In this document: positions 1 to 7,345 of the stretch, one piece after another
How positions within the stretch are numbered: position 1 is the first letter of the stretch
How the letters are laid out: each line of letters begins with the position of its first letter
Assembly (NCBI GenBank): GCA_001805885.1
Contig: MHHC01000065.1
Coordinates: forward strand, 1-25,977
From: Omnitrophica WOR_2 bacterium RIFCSPLOWO2_12_FULL_51_24
Lineage (GTDB): Bacteria; Omnitrophota; Gorgyraeia; Pluralincolimonadales; Pluralincolimonadaceae
Reading direction: 5' to 3'
Length of the DNA: 25,977 bases
Made by a program: the position numbers and the translations under genes
Notes under the pieces: model-generated
Databases searched by the model: none
What the model was told of the DNA's origin: nothing
The model's input: only the letters and a program-made list of their open reading frames with translations

Positions 1-523
1 TGACGCGCCGAAAATAACCCTTATGTCCGCGGTGGCTGTCGCGAACACTATCCGCAAGGCAACGCACCTCGGAGCCCTCATAAAATGGCCGAACGATATC
101 CTGATAAATAACCGCAAGGTCTGCGGGATACTTACCGAAATGAGCGCCGAGATAAACACCGTAAAATACATCGTCCTCGGCATCGGCATAAATGTCAACA
201 CCGCGAAGGCCGACTTGCCGAAAGAGGCGACATCACTCAAGGCAGAAGTGGGCGAGAGCGTTGCGCGCGTCGAGCTCACGCAGGAACTTCTAAGAGAACT
301 CGAGCATCAATATTCTATATTTAAGGAGAAGGGCTTCAAGAAGATAATCGAGAAATGGAGAGGCTTTTCACACACTCTCGGCGAAGAAGTAAAGATCGTC
401 TGCCAAAACAAGAAGATAGAGGGCGTGGCGGTCGACCTCGACATGAGCGGCGCTTTGGTCGTCCGGCTCGACAGCGGTTTTACCGAACATATCATGGCCG
501 GTGATGTATTAATGGTGAGATAA
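1..523 (+). CDS. birA: biotin--[acetyl-CoA-carboxylase] ligase (BirA), 3' part
   Basis: Biotin protein ligase activates biotin as biotinyl-AMP and transfers it to the biotin carboxyl carrier protein of acetyl-CoA carboxylase in the cytoplasm. The gene is cut by the left window edge. The open frame runs from base 2 without a start, so the ATG at 23 is internal and not the true start. The visible part begins in the catalytic domain with the biotin-binding signature KWPNDILI and the downstream GILTE and GIGINVN motifs. It ends with the small SH3-like C-terminal domain (HTLGEEVKIVC through HIMAGDVLMVR). Whether an N-terminal repressor helix-turn-helix exists cannot be seen. The stop codon shares one base with the coaX start (TAATG), so the two are probably translationally coupled. 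A birA-coaX pair of cofactor genes is a common bacterial arrangement. Confidence 0.93.
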   Translation, partial: DAPKITLMSAVAVANTIRKATHLGALIKWPNDILINNRKVCGILTEMSAEINTVKYIVLGIGINVNTAKADLPKEATSLKAEVGESVARVELTQELLRELEHQYSIFKEKGFKKIIEKWRGFSHTLGEEVKIVCQNKKIEGVAVDLDMSGALVVRLDSGFTEHIMAGDVLMVR

Positions 524-1257
524 TGCTGCTTGCAATAGACGTCGGAAACACAACAATCGCTTTCGGAGCATTCCAAGGGAAGAAGCTTAAATCATCCTGG
601 AAGATTTCAACGCAGAGCGTATTTTATAAGAAGGCGATTAAGCTGCCAAAGAATATTGATGCGGCAATAATATCGAGCGTCGTGCCGAAGGTGACACCTA
701 TCATAAAGAAGATGGTCGCTCAAAAATATAAGATACGCCCGTTTGTATTGGGCGGGAATATCAAAGCGCCGATAAAAAATCTCTACCGCAACCCAAGACA
801 GGTCGGGCAGGACCGGCTCGTTGACGCGGTCGCGGTTAAAGAACTTTGCGGATATCCCGCAATCGTCATCGACTTCGGGACAGCGATAACTTTTGACGTG
901 ATATCAAAGAAAGGGGAGTATCGGGGCGGGATAATCGTCCCTGGCATCGAGACATCCCTTAACGCCCTCTCGGAAAAGGCTGCGCTCCTGCCGAAGATAA
1001 AACTTTCGCCGCCTAAAGGGCTTATCGGCCGCGATACGGTCGACAGCATGAGAAGCGGGGTATTCCACGGTTTCGGTTCGCTATGCGACGGCATCATCGC
1101 CAAGCTCAAAGCCAAATACCCGGGAGCGATCGTCATCGCCACCGGCGGCCATGCCGCGCTGATGACTAAATATTCTAAATTAATCAGAAAAGTAGATCCG
1201 AACCTTACCCTGCACGGTTTACGGATAATTTACGACAGATCCTCAAAAGAAAGGTAA
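523..1257 (+). CDS. coaX: type III pantothenate kinase (CoaX)
   Basis: CoaX phosphorylates pantothenate to 4'-phosphopantothenate, the first step of coenzyme A synthesis. It belongs to the ASKHA fold and is unrelated to CoaA. The 244-residue product has the usual family length. It opens with the phosphate-binding motif IDVGNT (residues 5-10). QVGQDRLVDAVA follows, then the IDFGTAITFDV ATPase motif, the glycine-rich YRGGIIVPG segment, and a C-terminal VIATGGHA motif. The start ATG overlaps the birA stop by one base. The next gene begins 5 bp after the coaX stop, so birA, coaX and the lipoprotein gene probably form one transcript. The assignment rests on several family-specific motifs in order and is firm. 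Confidence 0.95.
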   Translation: MLLAIDVGNTTIAFGAFQGKKLKSSWKISTQSVFYKKAIKLPKNIDAAIISSVVPKVTPIIKKMVAQKYKIRPFVLGGNIKAPIKNLYRNPRQVGQDRLVDAVAVKELCGYPAIVIDFGTAITFDVISKKGEYRGGIIVPGIETSLNALSEKAALLPKIKLSPPKGLIGRDTVDSMRSGVFHGFGSLCDGIIAKLKAKYPGAIVIATGGHAALMTKYSKLIRKVDPNLTLHGLRIIYDRSSKER

Positions 1258-1262
1258 CGGAA

Positions 1263-1904
1263 ATGCGCCAGACATCTTATTTAATCACGGCTTTCCTTTG
1301 CATCATAATAGGGATTTCTTTTATAGGCTGTGACATTGGGTCAGGGGGAACGGCCAGGCTGCTGAAGGTCAGGATACAGCCGGTTTTTTTCAAGGAGGAT
1401 ATCTCGAGCCTGCGTTACAAGAAGGCCATAATGGACCAAAAATTGGTCAAAGGCATACAAAAATACAGGGAAGGGGCGGGGGCGGACCAAAATAAACCGA
1501 TCGGCGTCACGGCAATGGCCAATCAATTCGTCGATAACATCTTATACAGCGATGAGGAGTGGGCAAAAGTAGTCAAGCAGGCAGACGAAGCTAACCTCAC
1601 GATGGCCGAACAGATATGCCAGAATATCGAAAACAATTCGGCCAATTCCAAATATCCGATCCTTTTTGTCAAAGATGGCGCCGATATCACTATTGAAGTC
1701 ACCATAACAAAAATATTGCGCGGCGCCGACTTTTCAATGTTGATAGCCGATAAGGTGGTCTATAAAGGCATTAAAAATAACGAAACGAAATTTTCGGGTG
1801 AATACAACGGGGATAAGAGCATTGGGATTGAAACTCCAGAACAAGTAGGCAAAATCCTCGCGAAGAAAATTGCAAAAGACTTGAAGAAGACAGGGTTGAT
1901 ATAG
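1263..1904 (+). CDS. predicted lipoprotein of unknown function
   Basis: I do not recognise this 213-residue protein. It starts with a typical lipoprotein signal peptide: a basic residue, a hydrophobic stretch (about residues 6-20) and a lipobox ending in Cys23 (FIGC). The mature part is charged and soluble-looking, with no further membrane segment and no cofactor or catalytic motif that I can name. Its C-terminal half (ADITIEVTITKILRGADF, then an aliphatic segment and a Lys-rich end) is compatible with an alpha/beta periplasmic domain, but this is only an impression. It lies 5 bp after coaX and is followed by the heat-shock promoter of groES, so it is probably the last gene of the birA-coaX transcript. 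The start is chosen by the signal peptide. Confidence 0.75.
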   Translation: MRQTSYLITAFLCIIIGISFIGCDIGSGGTARLLKVRIQPVFFKEDISSLRYKKAIMDQKLVKGIQKYREGAGADQNKPIGVTAMANQFVDNILYSDEEWAKVVKQADEANLTMAEQICQNIENNSANSKYPILFVKDGADITIEVTITKILRGADFSMLIADKVVYKGIKNNETKFSGEYNGDKSIGIETPEQVGKILAKKIAKDLKKTGLI

Positions 1905-1911
1905 TCCCTGT
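1890..1911 (+). terminator. weak hairpin at the end of the lipoprotein gene
   Basis: ACAGGG (1890-1895) pairs with CCCTGT (1906-1911) across a 10-nt loop that contains the stop codon. Only three T residues follow. It could end the birA-coaX-lipoprotein transcript before the groES promoter, but the six-pair stem and short T run make it a weak call. Confidence 0.3.
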
Positions 1912-1934
1912 TTACGTCCTGAAATATTTTTTCC

Positions 1935-1962
1935 TTGACAAAATCCGCAGAAATCATATAAT
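1935..1962 (+). promoter_or_regulatory. sigma-70 promoter of the groESL operon
   Basis: A perfect TTGACA -35 box (1935-1940) and a perfect TATAAT -10 box (1957-1962) are separated by 16 bp. The predicted start is near 1969-1970, just before the CIRCE operator, so bound repressor would block initiation or early elongation. This is the strongest promoter in the window by sequence. Confidence 0.85.
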
Positions 1963-1973
1963 ATATGCCATAT

Positions 1974-2000
1974 TTGGCACTCAGCGTATAGGAGTGCTAA
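1974..2000 (+). promoter_or_regulatory. CIRCE operator (HrcA binding site)
   Basis: The inverted repeat TTGGCACTC, a 9-bp spacer and GAGTGCTAA match the CIRCE element (consensus TTAGCACTC-N9-GAGTGCTAA) at all but one position. It sits at the predicted transcription start of the groES-groEL-groES operon. In other bacteria HrcA binds CIRCE and is released on heat stress when GroEL is titrated by unfolded protein. This predicts an hrcA gene elsewhere in the genome. Confidence 0.95.
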
Positions 2001-2030
2001 ATTCCTCTAAAATTAAGCTTTTCAAGGTAT

Positions 2031-2129
2031 AATTAACTTACCCTTCGCCTAAACGCTCGAAAATTCCTACGGAATTTTCATCGCAGGCTTCAGGGTTAAT
2101 TCGCAGCAATTCGGCTGCGGGCGAATTAA
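2031..2129 (+). promoter_or_regulatory. structured 5' leader of groES with competing hairpins
   Basis: The untranslated leader (about 170 nt from the predicted start) has strong self-complementarity. GAAAATTCC (2059-2067) and GGAATTTTC (2071-2079) form a 9-bp stem with a 3-nt loop. TTAATTC (2096-2102) pairs with GAATTAA (2123-2129) and GCAGC (2103-2107) with GCTGC (2114-2118), making a hairpin that ends directly before the AGGAGG ribosome site (2130-2135). AATTAAC (2031-2037) can instead pair with GTTAATT (2095-2101), enclosing the first stem, so the two larger folds exclude each other. A regulatory function is inferred from this arrangement only. Confidence 0.5.
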
Positions 2130-2142
2130 AGGAGGTGTACAA

Positions 2143-2430
2143 ATGGCGGTTCAACCGTTAGGTGACAGGATTTTGGTCAAGCCCACGGAGCAGGAAGAGA
2201 AGACCAAGGGCGGAATAATCCTGCCTGACACAGCGAAGGAGAAGCCGTCCAAGGGCAAGATAGTGGCCGTTGGCAAGGGTAAGCTCCTGGATGACGGCAA
2301 GGTAAAGGAACTGGAAGTAAAAATCGGGGACGTGGTCCTTTATGGCCGTTACGGCGGCACAGAGATAAAATACAAGGATGAGGACCTACTGATCTTAAGG
2401 GAATCGGAAATTTTAGCGATAGTAAAATAA
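2143..2430 (+). CDS. groES: co-chaperonin GroES (first copy)
   Basis: GroES is the heptameric lid of the GroEL folding chamber. The 95-residue length and sequence are typical: LGDRILVKP at the N terminus, the mobile-loop region EEKTKGGIILPDTAKEKP that docks on GroEL, a GDVVLYGRYGG segment, and the C-terminal ILAIVK. A strong Shine-Dalgarno sequence (AGGAGG, 2130-2135) lies 7 bp before the ATG. The gene is first in an operon with groEL 17 bp downstream and is controlled by the promoter and CIRCE site upstream. A second, clearly different groES follows groEL. This copy carries more Lys and Glu in its central part (GKLLDDGKVKELEVKIGD) than the second. Confidence 0.97.
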   Translation: MAVQPLGDRILVKPTEQEEKTKGGIILPDTAKEKPSKGKIVAVGKGKLLDDGKVKELEVKIGDVVLYGRYGGTEIKYKDEDLLILRESEILAIVK

Positions 2431-2447
2431 AAAGGGAGGGAACAAAA

Positions 2448-4079
2448 GTGGCAAAGCAATTACTGTATAACGAGGAAGCAAGGCGCAAGATTTTATCGGG
2501 CGTCGAGCAGCTCTCGAGAGCTGTAAAAGTTACTCTCGGCCCGAAAGGCCGCAACGTAGTCCTCGATAAGAAATTCGGCTCACCCACCATCACAAAAGAC
2601 GGCGTCACCGTCGCAAAAGAGATAGAGCTCCAGGACCCGTTTGAGAATATGGGCGCTGAGATGGTCAAGGAAGTCGCCAGCAAGACCTCTGATAACGCGG
2701 GTGACGGTACCACCACGGCAACGCTTCTCACCGAAGCTATCTACAGAGAAGGCCTCAAGAACGTGACCGCGGGCGCAAACCCCATGGCCTTAAAGCGCGG
2801 GATCGACAAGGCCGTCGAAGAAGTCATCGAACACTTAAAGAAACTCTCCAAATCAATCGGAAAAGATAAGAAAGAGATCTCACAGGTCGCATCCATCGCG
2901 GCAAATAGCGACACCACAATCGGTGATCTGATCGCCGAGGCGATGGACAAGGTCGGCAAGGACGGCGTAATAACCGTTGAGGAAGCGAAGTCCACCGAGA
3001 CGACCCTGAAAGTCGTCGAGGGCATGCAGTTCGACCAGGGCTATCTCTCGCCTTATTTCGTGACCGACGCGGAAAGGATGGAAGCAATACTCGAAGACCC
3101 GTACATCCTTATCAATGAGAAAAAAATATCAAACGTAAAGGACATGCTTCCCCTGCTCGAGAAGATAGCCAAGACCGGAAGGCCTTTGGTCATCGTCGCC
3201 GAGGAAGTGGACGGCGAGGCGCTCGCGACATTGGTCATCAATAAGATACGCGGGACGTTCGCCTGCTGCGCGGTCAAAGCCCCGGGCTACGGCGACAGAA
3301 GGAAATCGATGCTCGATGATATCGCGGTATTGACCGGCGGTATAGCCATAACCGAAGACCTCGGAAAAAAACTCGAGAACATAGAAATCAACGACCTCGG
3401 CCGCGCCAAAAGAGTAACGATCGATAAAGATAATACCACGATCATCGAAGGCGCCGGAAAGACCTCGGATATCAAAGGCAGGATCGAGCAGATCAAAGCC
3501 CAGATATTGAAGACCGATTCGGATTACGATAAAGAGAAGCTGCAGGAAAGATTAGCGAAGCTCTCGGGCGGAGTTGCCGTCATCAATGTCGGCGCCGCGA
3601 CCGAGACCGAGATGAAGGAGAAGAAGGCGCGCGTCGAGGATGCCCTTCACGCGACCAGGGCTGCCGTCGAGGAAGGTATCGTCCCGGGCGGCGGTGTCGC
3701 GCTGTTGAGATGCGTTTCAGCGCTCGATAAGATGAAGCTTAGCGGCGACGAGCAGATCGGCGTCGAGATAGTCAAACGCGCTCTCGAGGAACCTTTAAGA
3801 CAGATAGTCCAGAACGCCGGGCTCGAGGGTTCGGTAGTAGTCGAGCACGTAAAGAAAGAAAAGACAAACATCGGTTATGACGTCATGCGGTCGGATTACG
3901 TCGATATGATAGAATCAGGCGTAATCGACCCGACCAAGGTCACAAGGACAGCGTTACAGAACGCCGCGTCTATTGCCGGCCTGCTCCTTACGACCGAGGC
4001 GCTCATCACCGATATGCCGGAAAGAGAAAAGACTCCTCCTATGCCACCGCACGGCGGCTACGGCGAAGGAATGTATTAG
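2448..4079 (+). CDS. groEL: chaperonin GroEL
   Basis: GroEL is the ATP-driven double-ring chaperonin that encloses non-native proteins. The 543-residue product has the usual length and all expected landmarks: VTLGPKGRNVVLD in the equatorial domain, Asp51 in TKDGVTVA, the ATP loop GDGTTTAT (85-92), the apical-domain segment around TGRPLVIVAEEVDGEAL, and VGAATETEMKEKKARVEDAL, which carries the ATP-hydrolysis Asp of the family. The start codon is GTG with GGGAGGG (2434-2440) 7 bp before it. The tail is PPMPPHGGYGEGMY rather than the long Gly-Gly-Met repeat of the E. coli protein. It lies between two groES genes and is under CIRCE control. Confidence 0.98.
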   Translation: MAKQLLYNEEARRKILSGVEQLSRAVKVTLGPKGRNVVLDKKFGSPTITKDGVTVAKEIELQDPFENMGAEMVKEVASKTSDNAGDGTTTATLLTEAIYREGLKNVTAGANPMALKRGIDKAVEEVIEHLKKLSKSIGKDKKEISQVASIAANSDTTIGDLIAEAMDKVGKDGVITVEEAKSTETTLKVVEGMQFDQGYLSPYFVTDAERMEAILEDPYILINEKKISNVKDMLPLLEKIAKTGRPLVIVAEEVDGEALATLVINKIRGTFACCAVKAPGYGDRRKSMLDDIAVLTGGIAITEDLGKKLENIEINDLGRAKRVTIDKDNTTIIEGAGKTSDIKGRIEQIKAQILKTDSDYDKEKLQERLAKLSGGVAVINVGAATETEMKEKKARVEDALHATRAAVEEGIVPGGGVALLRCVSALDKMKLSGDEQIGVEIVKRALEEPLRQIVQNAGLEGSVVVEHVKKEKTNIGYDVMRSDYVDMIESGVIDPTKVTRTALQNAASIAGLLLTTEALITDMPEREKTPPMPPHGGYGEGMY

Positions 4080-4100
4080 ACCCTAAAAGGAGGAATCTAA

Positions 4101-4388
4101 ATGAACCTTAAACCATTAGGCGATAAAGTCATAGTAGAGGTATTAAGCGCAGAGGAGAAGACCAAGGGCGGCATAATCCTTCCGGATACGGCGAAGGAGA
4201 AACCGCAGGAAGCCAAAGTCATCGCGGTAGGCTCGGGCAAAACGCTCGAGAACGGCAAGGTCGTAGCGCCCGATGTAAAGGCCGGAGATATCGTGATCTT
4301 CGGAAAGTATTCCGGGAGCGAAGTCAAGGTCGATGACAAGGAGTACCTCATCATCGATGCCGACGACATCCTCGCAATAGTTAAATAA
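4101..4388 (+). CDS. groES: co-chaperonin GroES (second copy)
   Basis: This second GroES of 95 residues starts 21 bp after groEL behind a good Shine-Dalgarno sequence (AAGGAGG, 4087-4093). It keeps the fold signature: LGDKVIVEV, the mobile loop with the same EEKTKGGIILPDTAKEKP block as copy one, GDIVIFGKYSG and the ending ILAIVK. It differs widely elsewhere, for example LSAEEK at the start and VVAPDVKAGD in the middle. The mobile loop that contacts GroEL is thus almost the only stretch kept identical. This suggests that both copies serve the same GroEL while the rest of the lid has drifted. It is the last gene of the operon and is followed by a strong terminator-like hairpin. Confidence 0.96.
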   Translation: MNLKPLGDKVIVEVLSAEEKTKGGIILPDTAKEKPQEAKVIAVGSGKTLENGKVVAPDVKAGDIVIFGKYSGSEVKVDDKEYLIIDADDILAIVK

Positions 4389-4405
4389 CTCAACTGCTGA
4401 ATACA

Positions 4406-4441
4406 AATACGCCCCTTAGCTATTAGCTTAAGGGGCGTATT
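4406..4441 (+). terminator. terminator of the groES-groEL-groES operon
   Basis: AATACGCCCCTTA (4406-4418) and TAAGGGGCGTATT (4429-4441) form a perfect 13-bp stem with a 10-nt loop, 18 bp after the second groES stop. The following sequence is T-rich (TATTTATA) but not a pure T run. The stem strength and position make it the likely end of the heat-shock operon. Confidence 0.8.
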
Positions 4442-4447
4442 ATTTAT

Positions 4448-4544
4448 ACTGAAATTTAACGTCTCGCGCAGAGCCGGTTTATGACGCAGTTGCTCTTGCT
4501 TGCTGCGAGTAATAAATAAGGCCAAGCGAGACTTAAATTTCAGT
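4448..4544. repeat. 97-bp long inverted repeat, hairpin element
   Basis: The ends ACTGAAATTTAACGTCTCGC (4448-4467) and GCGAGACTTAAATTTCAGT (4526-4544) are inverted copies differing only by one extra C. Pairing continues inwards: GCC (4473-4475) with GGC (4520-4522), TTTAT (4478-4482) with ATAAA (4512-4516) and CGCAG (4485-4489) with CTGCG (4503-4507), leaving a 13-nt loop. The whole element can fold as one long imperfect hairpin. It lies between the groE terminator and the guaB promoter and outside both predicted transcripts. No clear target-site duplication flanks it. It could be a small non-autonomous mobile element, a REP-like repeat, a second terminator or a structured RNA. Confidence 0.7.
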
Positions 4545-4560
4545 AAATTTGTTCTTTTCC

Positions 4561-4589
4561 TTGACTTTAACGGGGGATTTTTGTATCAT
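4561..4589 (+). promoter_or_regulatory. sigma-70 promoter of guaB3-guaA
   Basis: TTGACT (4561-4566) and TATCAT (4584-4589) are spaced 17 bp apart, placing the transcript start near 4596. A Shine-Dalgarno sequence AAGGAGG (4603-4609) follows, 10 bp before the guaB3 start. The leader is therefore very short, with no room for a riboswitch. Confidence 0.65.
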
Positions 4590-4619
4590 ATAACCCTACC
4601 TCAAGGAGGCTCCCGATAG

Positions 4620-5780
4620 ATGGGTGAATATATAGGCATCAAACGTAAGGCCCGCCGTTGCTATGGGTTCGATGAGATCGCGTTAGCCCCCGGAAGAGTC
4701 ACGATAAATCCTGCCGAAGTAAACACAAACTGGGAAATTGACGGCAAAAAATTTAATGTCCCTATCCTCGCTGCCGCCATGGACGGTGTGGTCGATGTAA
4801 AATTCGCGATAGCCATGGGTAAGCTGGGCGGCATCGCGGTCTTAAATCTCGAGGGCGTCCAGACAAGATACGAAGACCCTGATGAAGTCCTAGAACAATT
4901 GGTCAGGGCAGACCCGGAAAAGGCCACAGAGATAATCCAATCGATCTATACCAAGCCCATACAGGAAAAATTAATAGAGAAGAGGATCCGCCAGATAAAA
5001 GACGCCGATGTCCCGGCGGTCGTAAGCTCGATCCCGCAGCGCGCTGAGAGATTCGGAAAGATAGCGCAGGAGTCCGGCGCGGATATATTCGTCATACAAT
5101 CAACGGTCAGCACCGTGAGGCACATCTCGAAGGAATATCAGGCTCTCGATATCAAGAAATTCAATAAGATGATGAAGATACCCGTAATCATCGGTAACTG
5201 CGTCGGTTACGAAGTCGCGTATGAACTGATGGCATCAGGCGCGGCCGCGATATTGGTAGGGATCGGCCCCGGCGCGGCGTGCACGACAAGGGGGGTTCTG
5301 GGTATCGGGGTCCCGCAGGTCACCGCAACAGTGGATTGCGCCGCCGCGAGAGACGCCTTTTATAATAAGACCAAAAAATATATACCGATAATCACGGACG
5401 GCGGGATGAGGACCGGAGGGGATATCTGTAAAGCGTTAGCCTGCGGTTCCGACGCTGTAATGGTCGGTTCGGCTTTCGCCCGCGCAGTAGAGGCGCCCGG
5501 ACGCGGTTTTCATTGGGGGATGGCCACGCCGCACGCTAACTTACCGCGCGGCACCAGGATACATGTCGGCACGACCGGTACGCTGGAAGAAATAGTGTTT
5601 GGCCCGGCCAGGTATGACGACGGCTCGCAGAATCTGATGGGCGCATTACAGACATCGATGGGTTCAGTCGGCGCCAGAAGCATTAAGGAATTCCAGAAGA
5701 CAGAGATCATAATAGCTCCATCCATCAGGACGGAAGGAAAGATATTCCAGCAGGTCCAAAGGGTTGGAATGGGTAAATAG
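4620..5780 (+). CDS. guaB3: IMP dehydrogenase-family protein, CBS-less GuaB3 type
   Basis: The family oxidises IMP to XMP with NAD+ (IMP dehydrogenase) or reduces GMP to IMP (GMP reductase), on a TIM barrel. At 386 residues it lacks the roughly 100-residue CBS (Bateman) insert of classical GuaB, going directly from the N-terminal barrel strands to the DVPAVVSSIPQRAERFGKI region. The catalytic-loop cysteine is present as Cys221 in GPGAACTTRG, matching the GuaB3 version of the classical GPGSICTTR loop. The phosphate-binding ITDGGMRTGGD and MVGSAFA motifs follow. It abuts guaA with no gap, behind its own promoter, which argues that it supplies XMP to GuaA. Whether it truly acts as IMP dehydrogenase is inferred, since the GuaB3 subfamily has been less studied than GuaB. 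Confidence 0.9.
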   Translation: MGEYIGIKRKARRCYGFDEIALAPGRVTINPAEVNTNWEIDGKKFNVPILAAAMDGVVDVKFAIAMGKLGGIAVLNLEGVQTRYEDPDEVLEQLVRADPEKATEIIQSIYTKPIQEKLIEKRIRQIKDADVPAVVSSIPQRAERFGKIAQESGADIFVIQSTVSTVRHISKEYQALDIKKFNKMMKIPVIIGNCVGYEVAYELMASGAAAILVGIGPGAACTTRGVLGIGVPQVTATVDCAAARDAFYNKTKKYIPIITDGGMRTGGDICKALACGSDAVMVGSAFARAVEAPGRGFHWGMATPHANLPRGTRIHVGTTGTLEEIVFGPARYDDGSQNLMGALQTSMGSVGARSIKEFQKTEIIIAPSIRTEGKIFQQVQRVGMGK

Positions 5781-7325
5781 ATGTCGCAGCAGGAAGTTAT
5801 CCTTGTTTTAGACTTCGGCTCGCAATATAACCAGTTAATAGCTCGCCGTGTGAGGGAGAACAGGGTTTTTTCAAGGATCGTCCCGCATAATATCACGGCC
5901 GAAGAGATAAGGGAGATAAACCCGAAAGGGCTTATCTTATCCGGCGGCCCCGCCTCGATCTACGGCTCCCATGCGCCCAAACCAAAAAAAGAACTATTCG
6001 AACTCGATATCCCGGTCCTTGGCATTTGCTACGGCATGCAGGCGTTGGCGCATATGCTGGGCGGAAAAGTCACGAAGGCCAGGAAACGTGAATTCGGACA
6101 CGCCGAACTCCTTATAGACGATTTTGAGGACTTTTTCGCCGGCCTTGAAGAAAAGACAATCTGCTGGATGAGCCACGGCGACTACGTTTCGCAACTGCCT
6201 CCCGGATTTAAAAGGATCGGTCACACAGACAATACCGAATTCGCCGCGATAGCGGATAAAAACCGCCGTCTCTACGGCGTCCAGTTCCATCCCGAGGTCG
6301 CGCACACGCCTAGAGGCAGCAAGATAATCTCGAATTTCCTTTTTAATATCTGCGGGTGCGAAGGGACATGGACCCCGCAGTCATTTATCGACGATACCGT
6401 AAATAACATAAGGGAGGCTGTAGGAAAAGAAAAAGTCGTCTGCGGATTATCGGGCGGCGTGGATTCATCCGTTGCCGCCGTGCTCATCAACAAAGCGATC
6501 GGAAAGCAACTTGCCTGCATATTCATCAATAACGGCGTCCTGAGAAAGGGCGAGGCCGACCGCGTCATAAAAACCTTCAAAAAACATTTCCACATAAATC
6601 TGAGATACGTGAACGCCGAAGCGCGATTCCTTAAAAGACTGAAAGGCGTCATCGACCCGGAAAAGAAACGCAAGATAATCGGCCATGAATTCATACGCGT
6701 ATTTGAAGAAGAGGCGAAGAAACTCGGAAAGATCGGCTACCTGGCGCAGGGCACGCTATACCCCGACGTGATCGAGTCGAAGTCCGCGTTCGGCGGCCCT
6801 TCGGCCACAATCAAATCGCATCACAATGTCGGCGGCCTGCCGTTAAATATGAAACTTAAACTGGTAGAGCCTCTCCGCGAATTATTTAAGGACGAGGTCA
6901 GGCTGGTCGGAAAGGCGATGGGGCTTTCGAATGAGATCATTTTGCGCCAGCCGTTCCCGGGTCCGGGGCTGGCCATAAGGGTGATCGGCGACATCACGAA
7001 AGAGCGCCTCGATATTTTGCGCGAGGCCGACCTGGTGGTCATCGAGGAGATCAAAAAAGCTGAATTTTACAGGGAAGTGTGGCAGTCGTTCGCGATCCTT
7101 CTCCCGATAAAGACGGTGGGGGTTATGGGCGATGAGAGGACTTATGAGAATGTGATCGCCCTGCGCGCCGTCACAAGCGCTGATGGCATGACCGCCGACT
7201 GGGCCAGGCTTCCTTATGATCTGCTCGAGAGGATCTCCAACAGGATAATCAACGAGGTGAGGGGCGTAAACCGCGTAGTGTACGATATAAGTTCCAAGCC
7301 GCCTTCCACCATCGAGTGGGAATAA
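5781..7325 (+). CDS. guaA: GMP synthase (glutamine-hydrolysing)
   Basis: GuaA aminates XMP to GMP using ATP and ammonia from glutamine. The 514-residue protein has the full two-domain layout. The N-terminal class I glutamine amidotransferase carries the nucleophile Cys83 in GICYGMQ, and His170 and Glu172 in QFHPEV. The C-terminal ATP pyrophosphatase has the P-loop GLSGGVDSS (222-230). The dimerisation domain ends in RGVNRVVYDISSKPPSTIEWE-type sequence, the normal C terminus. The GQGTLYPD region is present as AQGTLYPDVIESK. The ATG follows the guaB3 stop immediately, with only a weak GGGTAAAT before it, so translation is probably coupled. The gene completes a guanine-nucleotide operon with guaB3. 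Confidence 0.97.
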   Translation: MSQQEVILVLDFGSQYNQLIARRVRENRVFSRIVPHNITAEEIREINPKGLILSGGPASIYGSHAPKPKKELFELDIPVLGICYGMQALAHMLGGKVTKARKREFGHAELLIDDFEDFFAGLEEKTICWMSHGDYVSQLPPGFKRIGHTDNTEFAAIADKNRRLYGVQFHPEVAHTPRGSKIISNFLFNICGCEGTWTPQSFIDDTVNNIREAVGKEKVVCGLSGGVDSSVAAVLINKAIGKQLACIFINNGVLRKGEADRVIKTFKKHFHINLRYVNAEARFLKRLKGVIDPEKKRKIIGHEFIRVFEEEAKKLGKIGYLAQGTLYPDVIESKSAFGGPSATIKSHHNVGGLPLNMKLKLVEPLRELFKDEVRLVGKAMGLSNEIILRQPFPGPGLAIRVIGDITKERLDILREADLVVIEEIKKAEFYREVWQSFAILLPIKTVGVMGDERTYENVIALRAVTSADGMTADWARLPYDLLERISNRIINEVRGVNRVVYDISSKPPSTIEWE

Positions 7326-7345
7326 ATTTAGTCTAGGGGTATATT

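Noticed and set aside
4097..4525. Reverse-strand 142-codon frame across groES copy two and the hairpin element
   Set aside because: Mostly antisense to groES and running through the hairpin element. It has no ribosome site of note and no family signature.
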